DNA from: Bacteroidota bacterium
GTDB lineage: Bacteria; Bacteroidota; Bacteroidia; Chitinophagales; Chitinophagaceae
Direction of reading: 5' to 3'
NCBI GenBank assembly: GCA_024640255.1
Contig: JAHEFI010000047.1
Coordinates: 80,689-144,688 of the forward strand
DNA: 64,000 nucleotides
The translations under genes were made by a program, and so were the position numbers. Positions 29,930 to 39,915 of this stretch are shown piece after piece (position 1 is the stretch's first letter; the number at the start of each line of letters is the position of its first letter). The notes below the pieces were generated by a model. It was not told the origin of the DNA, searched no databases, and worked only from the letters and a program-made list of their open reading frames with translations.

Positions 29930-31453
29930 ATGAAAATGAAATACTTCTATTTTCATTTGATTATTTTAAATATTATTTTTGTTCAATTAAATGCACAGAA
30001 ATTAATAAAAAGTAATCAAGAAAAATTTAGACCTCAAATACATTTTACTCCAGAAAAAAATTGGGTCAATGATCCAAATGGTATGATTTTCTACAATGGA
30101 ACTTATCATTTATTTTTTCAACATAGTCCTAATGCTTCAGTGTGGAAAGATATAAGTTGGGGACATGCAACAAGTAAAGATCTAGTTAATTGGACTAGAA
30201 AGCCTATTGCGATTTATCCTGATTCACTAGGTTTAATATTTTCCGGATCTGTAGTTTTTGATAAGTTTAATACAAGCGGACTTGGTAAGAATGGAGTAGC
30301 TCCTTTGGTAGCAATCTATACTCAACATGACATGTTAAAGGAAAAATCAGGTAGAAATGATTTTCAAAATCAAAGTATTGCCTTTAGTTTGGATGGTGGC
30401 GAGCATTGGAACAAGTATGTTAATAATCCCGTATTAAAATCCCCTGGTATAAGAGATTTCAGAGATCCGAAAGTATTTTGGAATAAATCAACAAATAAAT
30501 GGATCATGAGTTTGGCAGTAGTTGATCATATTTCTTTTTATTCTTCAAAAGATTTAATTAATTGGACAAAAGAGAGTGATTTCGGAACTGGATTAGGAAA
30601 TCATGGAGGTGTTTGGGAATGTCCTGACTTATTCCCTTTAAAATTTGAAGGGAAACAGTTATGGGCTTTATTGGTTAATACAAATCCCGGGGGACCTAAT
30701 AAAGGGTCGGCAACTCAATATTTTATTGGCAATTTCGATGGAAAAAAATTCGTTCCATATTCAACTGATGAAAAATGGATTGACTATGGACCAGACGAAT
30801 ACGCCGGTGTAACTTGGGAAAACACTGCCAATAAAAAATATTTCATAGGATGGATGAGTAATTGGATGTATGCAAATATTGTCCCTACTGAAAAATGGAG
30901 AAATTCATTCACCTTAACTAGAGAGTTGAGTATCGGCAAATTTAAGAATGATTTTATCATCAAAAGTAATCCGATATCTGCAATTAAAAGCTTAGAAGTT
31001 GATTCAGAAGAGTTAACATCATTAATTAGCAGTTCAGATTTGAATATCACTAATAAAATAAAAAATTTCACTGTTCCTTCAAAAATTGAAATAGAATTTG
31101 AAAAAAACAATGATGTTATAATTTGTTTTGCAAATAAAAATAAAGAACAATTAAAAGTTGGTTTTGATGATTTAAAAAATCAATTTTTTATTGATAGGAC
31201 AAAATCTGGTATTACAGATTTTCATAAAGATTTCGCTACAGTTAGTATAGCGCCAAGGTTATGTGATAATTCAAAGGTGAAAATGACATTGTATCTAGAT
31301 AAATCTTCTATTGAGCTTTATGCTGATGATGGTTCTACTGTAATGACTTCTATTATTTTTCCAAACTCAGACTACAATACCGTTAATCTTAGTTCAAAAA
31401 AGAATTCAAAAATTAATAAACTTAAATATTTCCAATTGAAATCAATATGGTAA
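29930..31453 (+). CDS. glycoside hydrolase family 32 (levanase/inulinase-type fructanase)
   Basis: 'WVNDPNGMIFYNGTYHLFFQ', 'RDPKVFW', 'ECPDLF'; signal peptide. Confidence 0.95.
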   Translation: MKMKYFYFHLIILNIIFVQLNAQKLIKSNQEKFRPQIHFTPEKNWVNDPNGMIFYNGTYHLFFQHSPNASVWKDISWGHATSKDLVNWTRKPIAIYPDSLGLIFSGSVVFDKFNTSGLGKNGVAPLVAIYTQHDMLKEKSGRNDFQNQSIAFSLDGGEHWNKYVNNPVLKSPGIRDFRDPKVFWNKSTNKWIMSLAVVDHISFYSSKDLINWTKESDFGTGLGNHGGVWECPDLFPLKFEGKQLWALLVNTNPGGPNKGSATQYFIGNFDGKKFVPYSTDEKWIDYGPDEYAGVTWENTANKKYFIGWMSNWMYANIVPTEKWRNSFTLTRELSIGKFKNDFIIKSNPISAIKSLEVDSEELTSLISSSDLNITNKIKNFTVPSKIEIEFEKNNDVIICFANKNKEQLKVGFDDLKNQFFIDRTKSGITDFHKDFATVSIAPRLCDNSKVKMTLYLDKSSIELYADDGSTVMTSIIFPNSDYNTVNLSSKKNSKINKLKYFQLKSIW

Positions 31454-31488
31454 TTGTAACAATTTTCGCATAGGGCATGTTCTGGTTT

Positions 31489-31516
31489 GCCGCCTGCATT
31501 ATGTAGGCGGCTTTTT
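31489..31516 (+). terminator. Rho-independent terminator downstream of the PUL
   Basis: GCCGCCTGCA-TTA-TGTAGGCGGC then T-run. Confidence 0.75.
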
Positions 31517-31588
31517 TATTTTTTTAAAAATTGTTAAGCGGCAAATATTAATCCTTGTATAAACTAAATATAATGTTGAATCTAGAAG

Positions 31589-32110
31589 GTGAAAACACCT
31601 ACTGCATATACTATTGCAAATATGTTTAAGAAATTGCAATTATTTAGTTCTGCTGCATTTAGTATTGGGCATGGTGGTAATGATGCTCAAAAAGTAATGG
31701 GTATTATAGGAGCCGCATTAATAGCTAATGGAAGTATCCAAGATTTTAGTTCTTTACCTAATTGGGTACCAGTAGCTTGTTATTTAGCCATTGGTTTAGG
31801 TACAATGAGTGGCGGTTGGAAAATTGTAAAAACAATGGGATCGAAGATTACTAAAGTAACTCCTTTGGAAGGTGTGGCTGCAGAAACGGCAGGAGCATTT
31901 ACTTTGTTCTTCACTGGTCAAATGGGTATTCCCGTGTCAACAACACACACTATTACGGGCTCTATTATTGGTGTAGGCGCAACAAAACGTTTAAGTGCGG
32001 TTAGATGGGGGGTGACTACCAACTTATTATGGGCTTGGATTTTGACAATACCTGTAAGTGGAGTGTTAGCAGCTATAATATATTATTTTGTAAATTACTT
32101 TGTTAATTAA
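31589..32110 (+). pseudogene. 5'-truncated inorganic phosphate (PiT) transporter, C-terminal part only
   Basis: 'SIGHGGNDAQKVMGIIGAAL', 'GVAAETAGAFTLFFTGQMGIPVSTTHTITGSIIGVG' are PiT signatures; N-terminal half absent, in-frame TAG just upstream of the GTG. Confidence 0.75.
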
Positions 32111-32246
32111 TTGAAAGAGCAAATTTTAAAATTTTTTAAATTATGCGTGAGGAAATTTCCCATTCAAATCAGTTAAATTCGGTAAAATGTTCACTTTTGT
32201 AATTTTAATTAATTGAAAATCAATATAAAAGAAATCTAAAATCCTA

Positions 32247-32288
32247 TTCATAACCCTGAGGTCTCGGGTTCAAATCCCGATCTCGCTA
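32247..32288 (+). other. orphan 3' half of tRNA-Met (CAT), putative att site
   Basis: anticodon loop TTCATAA, 3' anticodon stem CCCTG, T-arm TCGGG-TTCAAAT-CCCGA, acceptor TCTCGCT-A; upstream sequence lacks CAGGG, D-arm and 5' acceptor. Confidence 0.75.
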
Positions 32289-32290
32289 CA

Positions 32291-32322
32291 AAGCCTCTCA
32301 ACAAAGTTGAGAGGCTTTTTTG
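32291..32322 (+). terminator. Rho-independent terminator
   Basis: AAGCCTCTCAAC-AAA-GTTGAGAGGCTT then T-run. Confidence 0.9.
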
Positions 32323-32336
32323 TTTTGAGGCTGTGT

Positions 32337-32461
32337 CGAAAGCTTGCTTTCGTAAACAGACGAAAAGCAAAAAAGCCAAACAGCAAACGCAGTTTGTTGT
32401 TTGTAAGGCTTTGGGTAAGGCGAACCTGTTGGGGATGACAATGCGAAGCATTGGCAATCCC
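32337..32461. repeat. array of three hairpins of unknown function
   Basis: CGAAAGC-tt-GCTTTCG; AAAGCC-AAACAGCAAAC-gca-GTTTGTTGTTT...GGCTTT; GGGAT-ga-CAATGC-gaa-GCATTG-gca-ATCCC. Confidence 0.7.
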
Positions 32462-32537
32462 ATATTTGGTCATCTAGTTAAATTAAGAGACTTATATTGT
32501 TATTGTATGAACTCCTAATTGAGATTTTTTAATTATT

Positions 32538-33590
32538 TTATCTGTATGCCTTTATAATTTTATTTCTAATTTGATCTTTGACTTGTTGAGAGGCAAAAGA
32601 ATGATCAATTGCTTCAAGATTACATTTTTTGAACTGTTCAAGATTCCAATTGAATATATTTTTTACTAATTGATACTCTGAATTCAGCGTTATATTTGAA
32701 ATAGTTCTACAATCTGTATTGATACTCATTGAAACACCTGATTTGTAAATTTGATTTAATGAATGGTTTTCTATTTTATCAAAAACATTTGTCTGAATAT
32801 TACTCGTGGGACATACTTCTAAGTGAATATTATTATTCTTTAAATAAGTTAACAAAGCTGAATCTTCAATTGATCTTACTCCATGACCAATCCTTTGCGG
32901 ATGAAAATTTAGTAAAGTTTCCCATACACTTTCTGCACCTTTTGCTTCACCAGCATGAGCAGTACATGGAATTCCAAATTGCCTCATCATTTCAAATGCT
33001 TTAATATTGTTATCGATTGGGAATCCAGCCTCATCTGCTGCAATATCAAAACCCACAATGTGAGTGCCATAATACTTCTTAACTAGTTCTGCTGTTTCAA
33101 GGCTTTGAGCTTCAGTAAAATGTCTTAGTGTACAAAGAATAATACCAATTTCAACACCATATTTTTTACTCCCTTCTTCAGTTGCTTGGTTTACAGCTTC
33201 CACTACTTCATTAGGCTTTAATCCTTTAAAAATATGCTGTAATGGGGCAAATCTAATTTCGGCATAAACAATATTATCCCTTTTTAATTGTTTAATGAGG
33301 TCTAATGTTACCAGCCTAAGTTCTTTTTTTGTTTGCATCAACTCAAATCCCTTTACTGCTCTCTTTATATAATCTGCCAAATTATTGCATTTAGGAGGAG
33401 CTATAAATGATTCCTGATATTGCTTATAGCTAATTTGGGGTTTGATTTTTTTAACGACCTCATAACTTAATGAACAATCTAAATGTTGATGCAGCTCAAC
33501 CTTAGGAAGTTCAGAGAAAGGTATTTTTTGTCCAAATAACGATTTTGTAAATAGGGAAGTTATAAATATAAGAATAATGATTTTCTGCAT
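32538..33590 (-). CDS. add: adenosine deaminase, predicted exported
   Basis: 'PKVELHQHLDCSLS', 'CTAHAGEA', 'RIGHGVRSI', 'MSINTDCR'; N-terminal signal-like sequence. Confidence 0.88.
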   Translation of the reverse strand: MQKIIILIFITSLFTKSLFGQKIPFSELPKVELHQHLDCSLSYEVVKKIKPQISYKQYQESFIAPPKCNNLADYIKRAVKGFELMQTKKELRLVTLDLIKQLKRDNIVYAEIRFAPLQHIFKGLKPNEVVEAVNQATEEGSKKYGVEIGIILCTLRHFTEAQSLETAELVKKYYGTHIVGFDIAADEAGFPIDNNIKAFEMMRQFGIPCTAHAGEAKGAESVWETLLNFHPQRIGHGVRSIEDSALLTYLKNNNIHLEVCPTSNIQTNVFDKIENHSLNQIYKSGVSMSINTDCRTISNITLNSEYQLVKNIFNWNLEQFKKCNLEAIDHSFASQQVKDQIRNKIIKAYR

Positions 33591-33646
33591 AATTATTTTT
33601 TTGCAATTTAACTATTTGATATTATAAAAATTGGGACATTTGTCTC

Positions 33647-34225
33647 ATGGTATTAAAAAACGAGAACCTTTTAAAATTAATCACAGAAATTGCTATAGCT
33701 TCTAATACTAATAAATTAGAAGTTGTTCATTTTAAAAAAAATGAACACATAGTTGATGAAAATAAATTCCTTAAATACTTATATGTAATTAAGGAAGGAG
33801 TATGCAAATGTGTTATTAATGAAAGTAAAAATGATAAAAAATTTATCATTGAGTTTATTGGTAGTGGAGAAATAGTTGGTGAAATTGAAGCAATTTTAGG
33901 TACTAAAACAATGGCTCAAGTGATTGCAATAACTAATTTAGTTGTATTCAAAATTGAGCTTAATACTTTTAAAAAGCTACTTGATGAAAATAAGAAGTTT
34001 AATGATCTAATTTTGATTGAATTAGCAAATAAGTTAAAAAATACTGGAGTTAGGACTTCCATTCAACAATTAAATACAATTGGTAGTTCATTAATAAAAA
34101 TTCTGAAAATTCAGAAGGAACAAAATCTCATATTTAGTAAAAATGATCTTGCTGAATACCTAGGTATTACAATTAGAAGTTTAAATAGAGAGTTGAAAAA
34201 ACTGAATATAAATCAACTTGATTAA
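33647..34225 (+). CDS. Crp/Fnr-family transcriptional regulator
   Basis: cNMP-binding fold 'IVDENKFLKYLYVIKEGVCKCVI', C-terminal HTH 'FSKNDLAEYLGITIRSLNRELKKL'. Confidence 0.85.
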   Translation: MVLKNENLLKLITEIAIASNTNKLEVVHFKKNEHIVDENKFLKYLYVIKEGVCKCVINESKNDKKFIIEFIGSGEIVGEIEAILGTKTMAQVIAITNLVVFKIELNTFKKLLDENKKFNDLILIELANKLKNTGVRTSIQQLNTIGSSLIKILKIQKEQNLIFSKNDLAEYLGITIRSLNRELKKLNINQLD

Positions 34226-34382
34226 TTAAAAATTGTTTTAGAACTTCCTTGCTTGAATTGAACTGATGGTGATGCTGACCCTCTTGGTCAGCCACTTTAT
34301 TCAGAAGTATTTTACGAACAATATAGGTTTTCTCATTTTAAGAATATTTACTAACTTTAGTTAGTTTATCTAAAATACTGTT

Positions 34383-35438
34383 ATGAAAAATATTCTTGTA
34401 TTTGGTATGGGAAAGGTAGGGTCCTTGGTGGCAACCCTTTTGAGTCAACAATTTAAAGTTACTGGATTTGATCAATTTGTTGAAAAAGGCAAATATAAAT
34501 TCAAGATCATTGAAGCAAATGTAAAAGACCTTAAATTATTAGAAGAAGTCATTAAGCAACATGATGCAGTGGTTTCTTGTATGCCATTTTATTTAAATTT
34601 ACCTTTAGCAAAAATTGCATTTAAACATAAGAAACATTATTTCGATTTAACAGAAGATGTTTCTACTACCAATGCCATTCGTAAAATGGCTAAAACAGCA
34701 AAATCAGTTTTGGTTCCACAATGCGGTTTAGCTCCAGGTTTTATTGGCATTGTAGGGGCAGATTTAGCAAAGTCTTTTACAAAAATTAGAGATATTGAAT
34801 TAAGAGTAGGGGCACTTCCCCGATATCCAAATGGATTACTTGGATATTCATTTACATGGTCACCAGCAGGGGTAATAAATGAATATATCAATGATGCTGA
34901 AGTAATACATAATGGAGTGCGAAAAATGGTTCCATCATTAGAAGGAGTAGAATATATTAATATTGAGGGACAAGAGTTTGAAGCATTCACCACTTCAGGA
35001 GGGTTAGGGACTATGTGTGAAACTTTCGAAAACAAATTGGATACCTTAAATTATAAAACCATTCGTTATCCTGGACATGCCAAATTGATGAAATTCTTAT
35101 TGTATGAATTAATATTAAAAAATAATAAATCATTATTGGAGAATATTCTTACAGAAGCAAAACCACCAGTTCAAGAAGATATTGTATATGTATACGCTGT
35201 AATTGAAGGCTGGAAGAAGAATACTTTGAAAAGAGAAGAATATTACAAAGCTTTTACTCCAATAACCATTGACGGTCAACATTGGAGAGCTATATCCTGG
35301 ACTACAGCTGCTTCATTATGCGCAGTTATAGAACTAGTTGCAAAAAAGAAATTAGCTCAGAAAGGTTTTATCAAACAAGAGGAAATTAATTTCAGAGATT
35401 TATTATCTACTAGTTATGGCAAGTATTTTAAAAATTAG
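34383..35438 (+). CDS. saccharopine dehydrogenase-family protein
   Basis: Rossmann 'ILVFGMGKVGSLVATLLS', 'VLVPQCGLAPGFIGIVG'. Confidence 0.88.
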   Translation: MKNILVFGMGKVGSLVATLLSQQFKVTGFDQFVEKGKYKFKIIEANVKDLKLLEEVIKQHDAVVSCMPFYLNLPLAKIAFKHKKHYFDLTEDVSTTNAIRKMAKTAKSVLVPQCGLAPGFIGIVGADLAKSFTKIRDIELRVGALPRYPNGLLGYSFTWSPAGVINEYINDAEVIHNGVRKMVPSLEGVEYINIEGQEFEAFTTSGGLGTMCETFENKLDTLNYKTIRYPGHAKLMKFLLYELILKNNKSLLENILTEAKPPVQEDIVYVYAVIEGWKKNTLKREEYYKAFTPITIDGQHWRAISWTTAASLCAVIELVAKKKLAQKGFIKQEEINFRDLLSTSYGKYFKN

Positions 35439-35872
35439 TTTTTCAGTGAAATCCAACTCCCTTCTTCTACTTCCACTTCTAATTCGCCTAAATCCCACCC
35501 GCAATAGCCAATAAAAAGTTGAATTTGATCTTGTTTAGCGCCATTAGTATTAATGGCATGGATTACTTGTTCCATATTACCACCCATATAAAGACCATTG
35601 GATATTAATTCTCCTCCTTCAATGAGATCTGGTCGTTTGTGTAATACAAATAAATGATCTCTATCCACTGGTCCACCATCCATTAGAGGGAATGGTTTGC
35701 TATGATTGAATTCAATTAATTCATGCAAAGATTTCCCAAAAGGTTTATTCTTTACAAAACCCACAGTTCCTTCCTCATTATGTTTAACAATTAAAATGGT
35801 TGTATTCTCGAAGAAACTTCCTTTTAATTCCTCAGTGCTTTTGATAAACATGCCTGCTTTTAGATCCTTCAT
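35435..35872 (-). CDS. YqgE/AlgH (UPF0301) family protein
   Basis: 'DLKAGMFIKSTEELKGSFFENTTILIVKHNEEGTVGFVKNKPF', 'GYCGWDLGELEVEVEEGSW'. Confidence 0.9.
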   Translation of the reverse strand: MKDLKAGMFIKSTEELKGSFFENTTILIVKHNEEGTVGFVKNKPFGKSLHELIEFNHSKPFPLMDGGPVDRDHLFVLHKRPDLIEGGELISNGLYMGGNMEQVIHAINTNGAKQDQIQLFIGYCGWDLGELEVEVEEGSWISLKN

Positions 35873-35900
35873 AAATTAAAATGTCGTGAAAAATATTTTT

Positions 35901-36452
35901 CTAATCTTTGAGTTCTTTCTTCAAAATACACATGCCTCTATACTCTTCTTTCATTAAATGAAAAATAGTATCGGATAATCGAAATCTACCTACTAGCTCG
36001 TAGCCCATTTTGGCATAAAATTTCATAGCTAGAACGGCGGTATCCATGGCCTTCAGAAAAATGTATTTCTTTTGATAAGAATGGGCAATATCAAAAACGT
36101 AATTCATTAAATAAGTTCCAAGTCCCTTATTTACTGCAGTGTAATCAATATAAATTCTTTCTAATTCAATGCCTTCTTTTTTATTGCCGCCTTTAAGGGC
36201 TGCATCAATATTAATTTTCAAATAGCCTACTGGCGTTTTATTGATGTATGCTATATAATGTAAGCAGTTTTCATTTTCTATCTCGAGTTTCAATTTTGAA
36301 GCAGGGTAAGCAAATTCATTCATATACCAATCCATGCCACCAGTATTCCATAAATGCGCATAGTGATGTACATAAATACTTTTAGCCAAACTGCTTAAAG
36401 CTTCGGCAGAACTACTGTCTATTTTTTTGATTTCTATGTATTCCAATGACAC
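35901..36452 (-). CDS. GNAT-family N-acetyltransferase
   Basis: 'IELERIYIDYTAVNKGLGTYLMNYV', 'AMKFYAKMGYELVGRF'. Confidence 0.85.
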   Translation of the reverse strand: MSLEYIEIKKIDSSSAEALSSLAKSIYVHHYAHLWNTGGMDWYMNEFAYPASKLKLEIENENCLHYIAYINKTPVGYLKINIDAALKGGNKKEGIELERIYIDYTAVNKGLGTYLMNYVFDIAHSYQKKYIFLKAMDTAVLAMKFYAKMGYELVGRFRLSDTIFHLMKEEYRGMCILKKELKD

Positions 36453-36560
36453 TATTGATTATTATAAGTATTTCTTAATTCAATTATATATTAAATTACA
36501 ATTTACATTATAATAATAAATATTCCTTCTTATATCATTCTTTTATGATTGGAATTCGAT

Positions 36561-38168
36561 TTAATGTTGCACCACAATCTTCTTACTTGATATGAACTGA
36601 TCGGTTTCAAAGTTCAAGAAGTAAACTCCATTGGGTAAACCAGATATATCAATTTCTTTGTTTTTGGTAAGTAAAACCGTTTCTCCCATAATATTCAAGA
36701 GCTTAATTTGAAAGTTTTGAATGGTCGTTTTGCCTTCCACGATTATAGTGTTTGTAGCTGGGTTAGGGTATACTTTAATAAAATCATTACTGATGATTTC
36801 ATTCACTCCAGTCACCAAAGAAGGCACAATTGCATAAGAGTAGGCAATATCTCCATTTTTTCTATTTGCATTTTCTTCAGTAGGTAAATAGGTTTTAATA
36901 TAATCTACTTGAGCTTTATCTGGTCCAACAGTCACATATAAATAACCTCTATTAGGCATTAATATGCCGTTTACATAACCATAAGCAGTACCTGTAATGG
37001 TAGTTAAGTTTTTTGCCGATGGTTGAGGAACTTCTTGATAAACTATACCATCTTTATCTTGTTTAGCAAATAAATGATCATGTCCATGAAAATATATACT
37101 TGCTTTATTTTCAAACATTAAATAATGAATGGGTTTATCCCATCCAACTCTATTAGCACTAAAGCCAAAAGTAGAATCAGTATTTCGACCACCCATTTCA
37201 TATAAATGGGCAAATTCAGAACCTCCTCTACCTTCAGTTCCTGAACCTCCTACTAATTGATGACTAAATAAAAACTTATATTTTGCTTTACTGTTGCTTA
37301 GTGTTTTCTTTAACCAATTATATTGCTCTATGCCTAAACTCCATCCCCATTCTGGCTTTGTTTTTGTATACATATATGGATCTATCACTACAAATAAGGC
37401 ATCTCCCCACTCCCAGGCATAATAGTTTTCTCTGATTCCAACCATAGGTTCGGATACCGTATTACCTGAATAAAATGGATTAGGATATGGATTGGGGAAA
37501 TAAGTTTTTCTTATAAGAGCTGCCATGGTGGGTAAACTACTTTCATTAGTATTTGGAAGCCATCCAAGTTCACCTTCATGATTTCCTAATGTAACGTATA
37601 AAGGAGCTGAGTGAGTGAGTTCATTAAAGTACTTTCTAAAAAGCAATGTTCTATCAATAATCGCAGCCTTATTTATAACTGGTAGTTTGTCATTCATAGT
37701 ATTATCTCCTAAATCAACAATAAAGTCTGGCTTTTTGGAAAGCATATGCTGCAATGTTAATTTATATGCTTCTGGATCGCAATTGCTATCTAAATGTGGA
37801 TCTGCTTCTACTACAAAAGAAAAAGTTGAGCCGGATTTTCTTTGAGTTTGAAAATAGTGTTCAGCTCCGTTTGTATAAGTACTGTTTCCAGTAAGTTTAT
37901 ATTTTGTTCGATAATAGTATTTTGCATTAGGCAATAAATTACTAAAATTTACTTCAATTGGTGTATCAGCAATAGTTGTATAAACAGGTGTATTATTTGT
38001 GTAGGAACCACTACTTAATCCATATTCCCAATAAACATTGACTGCTTTATCAAATAATATACTCATTGTCATACTAGTATCTGTTGGGCGTCCTAAGATC
38101 TCAGTATAATTTTGTGCATTTGTAAAATGACTAATTATAATAAACAATATTGTTATTAATTTTCTCAT
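36561..38168 (-). CDS. metallophosphoesterase (purple acid phosphatase-like) with T9SS C-terminal domain
   Basis: 'DLGDNTMND', 'LGNHEGE', 'FHGHDH'; C-terminal 'KVYPNPATNTIIVEG...GLPNGVYFLNFETD'. Confidence 0.88.
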   Translation of the reverse strand: MRKLITILFIIISHFTNAQNYTEILGRPTDTSMTMSILFDKAVNVYWEYGLSSGSYTNNTPVYTTIADTPIEVNFSNLLPNAKYYYRTKYKLTGNSTYTNGAEHYFQTQRKSGSTFSFVVEADPHLDSNCDPEAYKLTLQHMLSKKPDFIVDLGDNTMNDKLPVINKAAIIDRTLLFRKYFNELTHSAPLYVTLGNHEGELGWLPNTNESSLPTMAALIRKTYFPNPYPNPFYSGNTVSEPMVGIRENYYAWEWGDALFVVIDPYMYTKTKPEWGWSLGIEQYNWLKKTLSNSKAKYKFLFSHQLVGGSGTEGRGGSEFAHLYEMGGRNTDSTFGFSANRVGWDKPIHYLMFENKASIYFHGHDHLFAKQDKDGIVYQEVPQPSAKNLTTITGTAYGYVNGILMPNRGYLYVTVGPDKAQVDYIKTYLPTEENANRKNGDIAYSYAIVPSLVTGVNEIISNDFIKVYPNPATNTIIVEGKTTIQNFQIKLLNIMGETVLLTKNKEIDISGLPNGVYFLNFETDQFISSKKIVVQH

Positions 38169-39805
38169 TTACTAATTATTATTTTTTGGCTTTTTTGCCA
38201 AGTATCTGTTTTGATGGTCAGTACATATACCCCATTGGGTAATGTGCTAATATCAATTTGTTTTTGATTTGATATGAGTACTTGATTTCCTACTTCATCA
38301 AATAGTATTGACTCAAATTTAATAATGGGGGATACAAAATTTAAATTAATTAAATTACTCGTTGGGTTAGGATAAATTTTTACAAAATCGCTGATATGCT
38401 GGTTGTCTATATCATTTATTCCTGTAACCAAACAAGTGCCAATGGTATAACTAAATCCAATTTCTCTATTTTTATGTTTTCCATCAAGGGTGTCTTTGGG
38501 TAAATAAGCTTTTACATATTCCACTTTCACACAAGTGCTAGATACGGTTACTTTAATATGTCCAGTGCCGTCAAGTGTGTCTGAAGTATAAGCATCTGCA
38601 TTGGCAAGTTTCCCAATCATATAGGTAGAATCACTAGGCATGGGAACTTCTTGGTAATGTATGCCATCTAAAACTTCATGTGCAAACAAATGATCATGAC
38701 CTTGGAAAAATATATTTACTCCATTGTCCTTGAATAATTGATGAATGGGCTTTCCCCAACCTGGTCTGTTTTTATCAAATCCATAAGTTTTACCATCTGC
38801 TTCATATCCTCCCCATTCAAATAATTTAGCATTGGTTAAAGCTCCTCTACCTTGTCCTCTAATGTGATGCGCAAAAACAAACTTGTATTTTGCTGTACTT
38901 GTTTCAAGTGTATTTTTCAGCCAAGTGTATTGTTTTAATCCCAAAGACCAATCCCAGTTCTGAGGCTTATCTGAATTTACATTTTGATATCTATAAACAT
39001 CTAATACAACATAAAGCGCATCCCCCCATGTCCATGCATAATAATTTTCTGGACTTCCAATACCATATGGTTCATTATCCATATTTCCTGAATAAAAACT
39101 ATTTGGAGAGGGATTTGGATAATAATATTTTCTCCAATAAGTACCCCATACTGCAAGATTATTAGGAGGATTTTGATTTAAATAAAAATCATTTTCGCCT
39201 TCATGATTTCCTAAGCTAATATAAAACGGAATAGAATGACAAATAGCTCCTAGGTATTGCCTATAATCTTTATGTAATAAATTTAAATCATTCGAAGTAA
39301 TGGTGGTTGGATAGTGATCATCACCAAATATATCTCCAAGTGAAAGCATGAAATCTGGTTTATCTAAGGCTTGGTTATTAAGAGTAACCTGATACATACT
39401 TCTAATTCCTTTTTTATCATACAAGTGTTCATCAGACTCTACAGTAAAAGTAAATGCTTCACCTTTATTTCTTTGAGTTTGAAAAAAATACTCAGTACTT
39501 GCATTAAAACTAGTGACTGCATTATTCTTATATCTTAGTCTATAATAATATTTTGTATTTACTGTTAAATCAGAAAGTGAAACAGTGTAAGTTTGATTGG
39601 CAGAACTGAAGTAGGTCGAACTGGTTTTGGTATAAGTTTGAGCACTGGTGCCATATTCGATATAAAAATCTGTATTTTGATCAAAAAGTAAACTTACAGA
39701 AATGGATTTATCTGTTGGTCGACCAAGTATAATCGAGTAATTCTGTCCCAATAGTTTATGGTTGCCTAAACAAGCAACTAGAAGTATAAAAAATAATTTA
39801 CGCAA
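38165..39805 (-). CDS. paralogous metallophosphoesterase with T9SS C-terminal domain
   Basis: same motifs as the neighbour ('LGNHEGE', 'FQGHDHLFA', 'KIYPNPTSNLINLNF'); overlaps it by 4 bp. Confidence 0.88.
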   Translation of the reverse strand: MRKLFFILLVACLGNHKLLGQNYSIILGRPTDKSISVSLLFDQNTDFYIEYGTSAQTYTKTSSTYFSSANQTYTVSLSDLTVNTKYYYRLRYKNNAVTSFNASTEYFFQTQRNKGEAFTFTVESDEHLYDKKGIRSMYQVTLNNQALDKPDFMLSLGDIFGDDHYPTTITSNDLNLLHKDYRQYLGAICHSIPFYISLGNHEGENDFYLNQNPPNNLAVWGTYWRKYYYPNPSPNSFYSGNMDNEPYGIGSPENYYAWTWGDALYVVLDVYRYQNVNSDKPQNWDWSLGLKQYTWLKNTLETSTAKYKFVFAHHIRGQGRGALTNAKLFEWGGYEADGKTYGFDKNRPGWGKPIHQLFKDNGVNIFFQGHDHLFAHEVLDGIHYQEVPMPSDSTYMIGKLANADAYTSDTLDGTGHIKVTVSSTCVKVEYVKAYLPKDTLDGKHKNREIGFSYTIGTCLVTGINDIDNQHISDFVKIYPNPTSNLINLNFVSPIIKFESILFDEVGNQVLISNQKQIDISTLPNGVYVLTIKTDTWQKSQKIIISK

Positions 39806-39915
39806 AATCTATGGGTATTTATATGTTTAATTTAGACCAGCCAATGGGTTAAAAGTTTAATATTGAATTAAACTTTTGTGTAAATGAATGGTCTAACTAA
39901 CATAAAGCCAGGTAA

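Noticed and set aside
32248-32463. Minus-strand ORF containing 'VARSGFEPETSGL'
   Set aside because: This string is the antisense translation of a tRNA T-arm/acceptor end, a well-known spurious ORF; the DNA is the tRNA fragment, terminator and hairpin array.
32270-32518. Other short ORFs across the hairpin region (32270-32473 minus, 32333-32518 plus)
   Set aside because: Arise from inverted-repeat DNA; no domain-like sequence.
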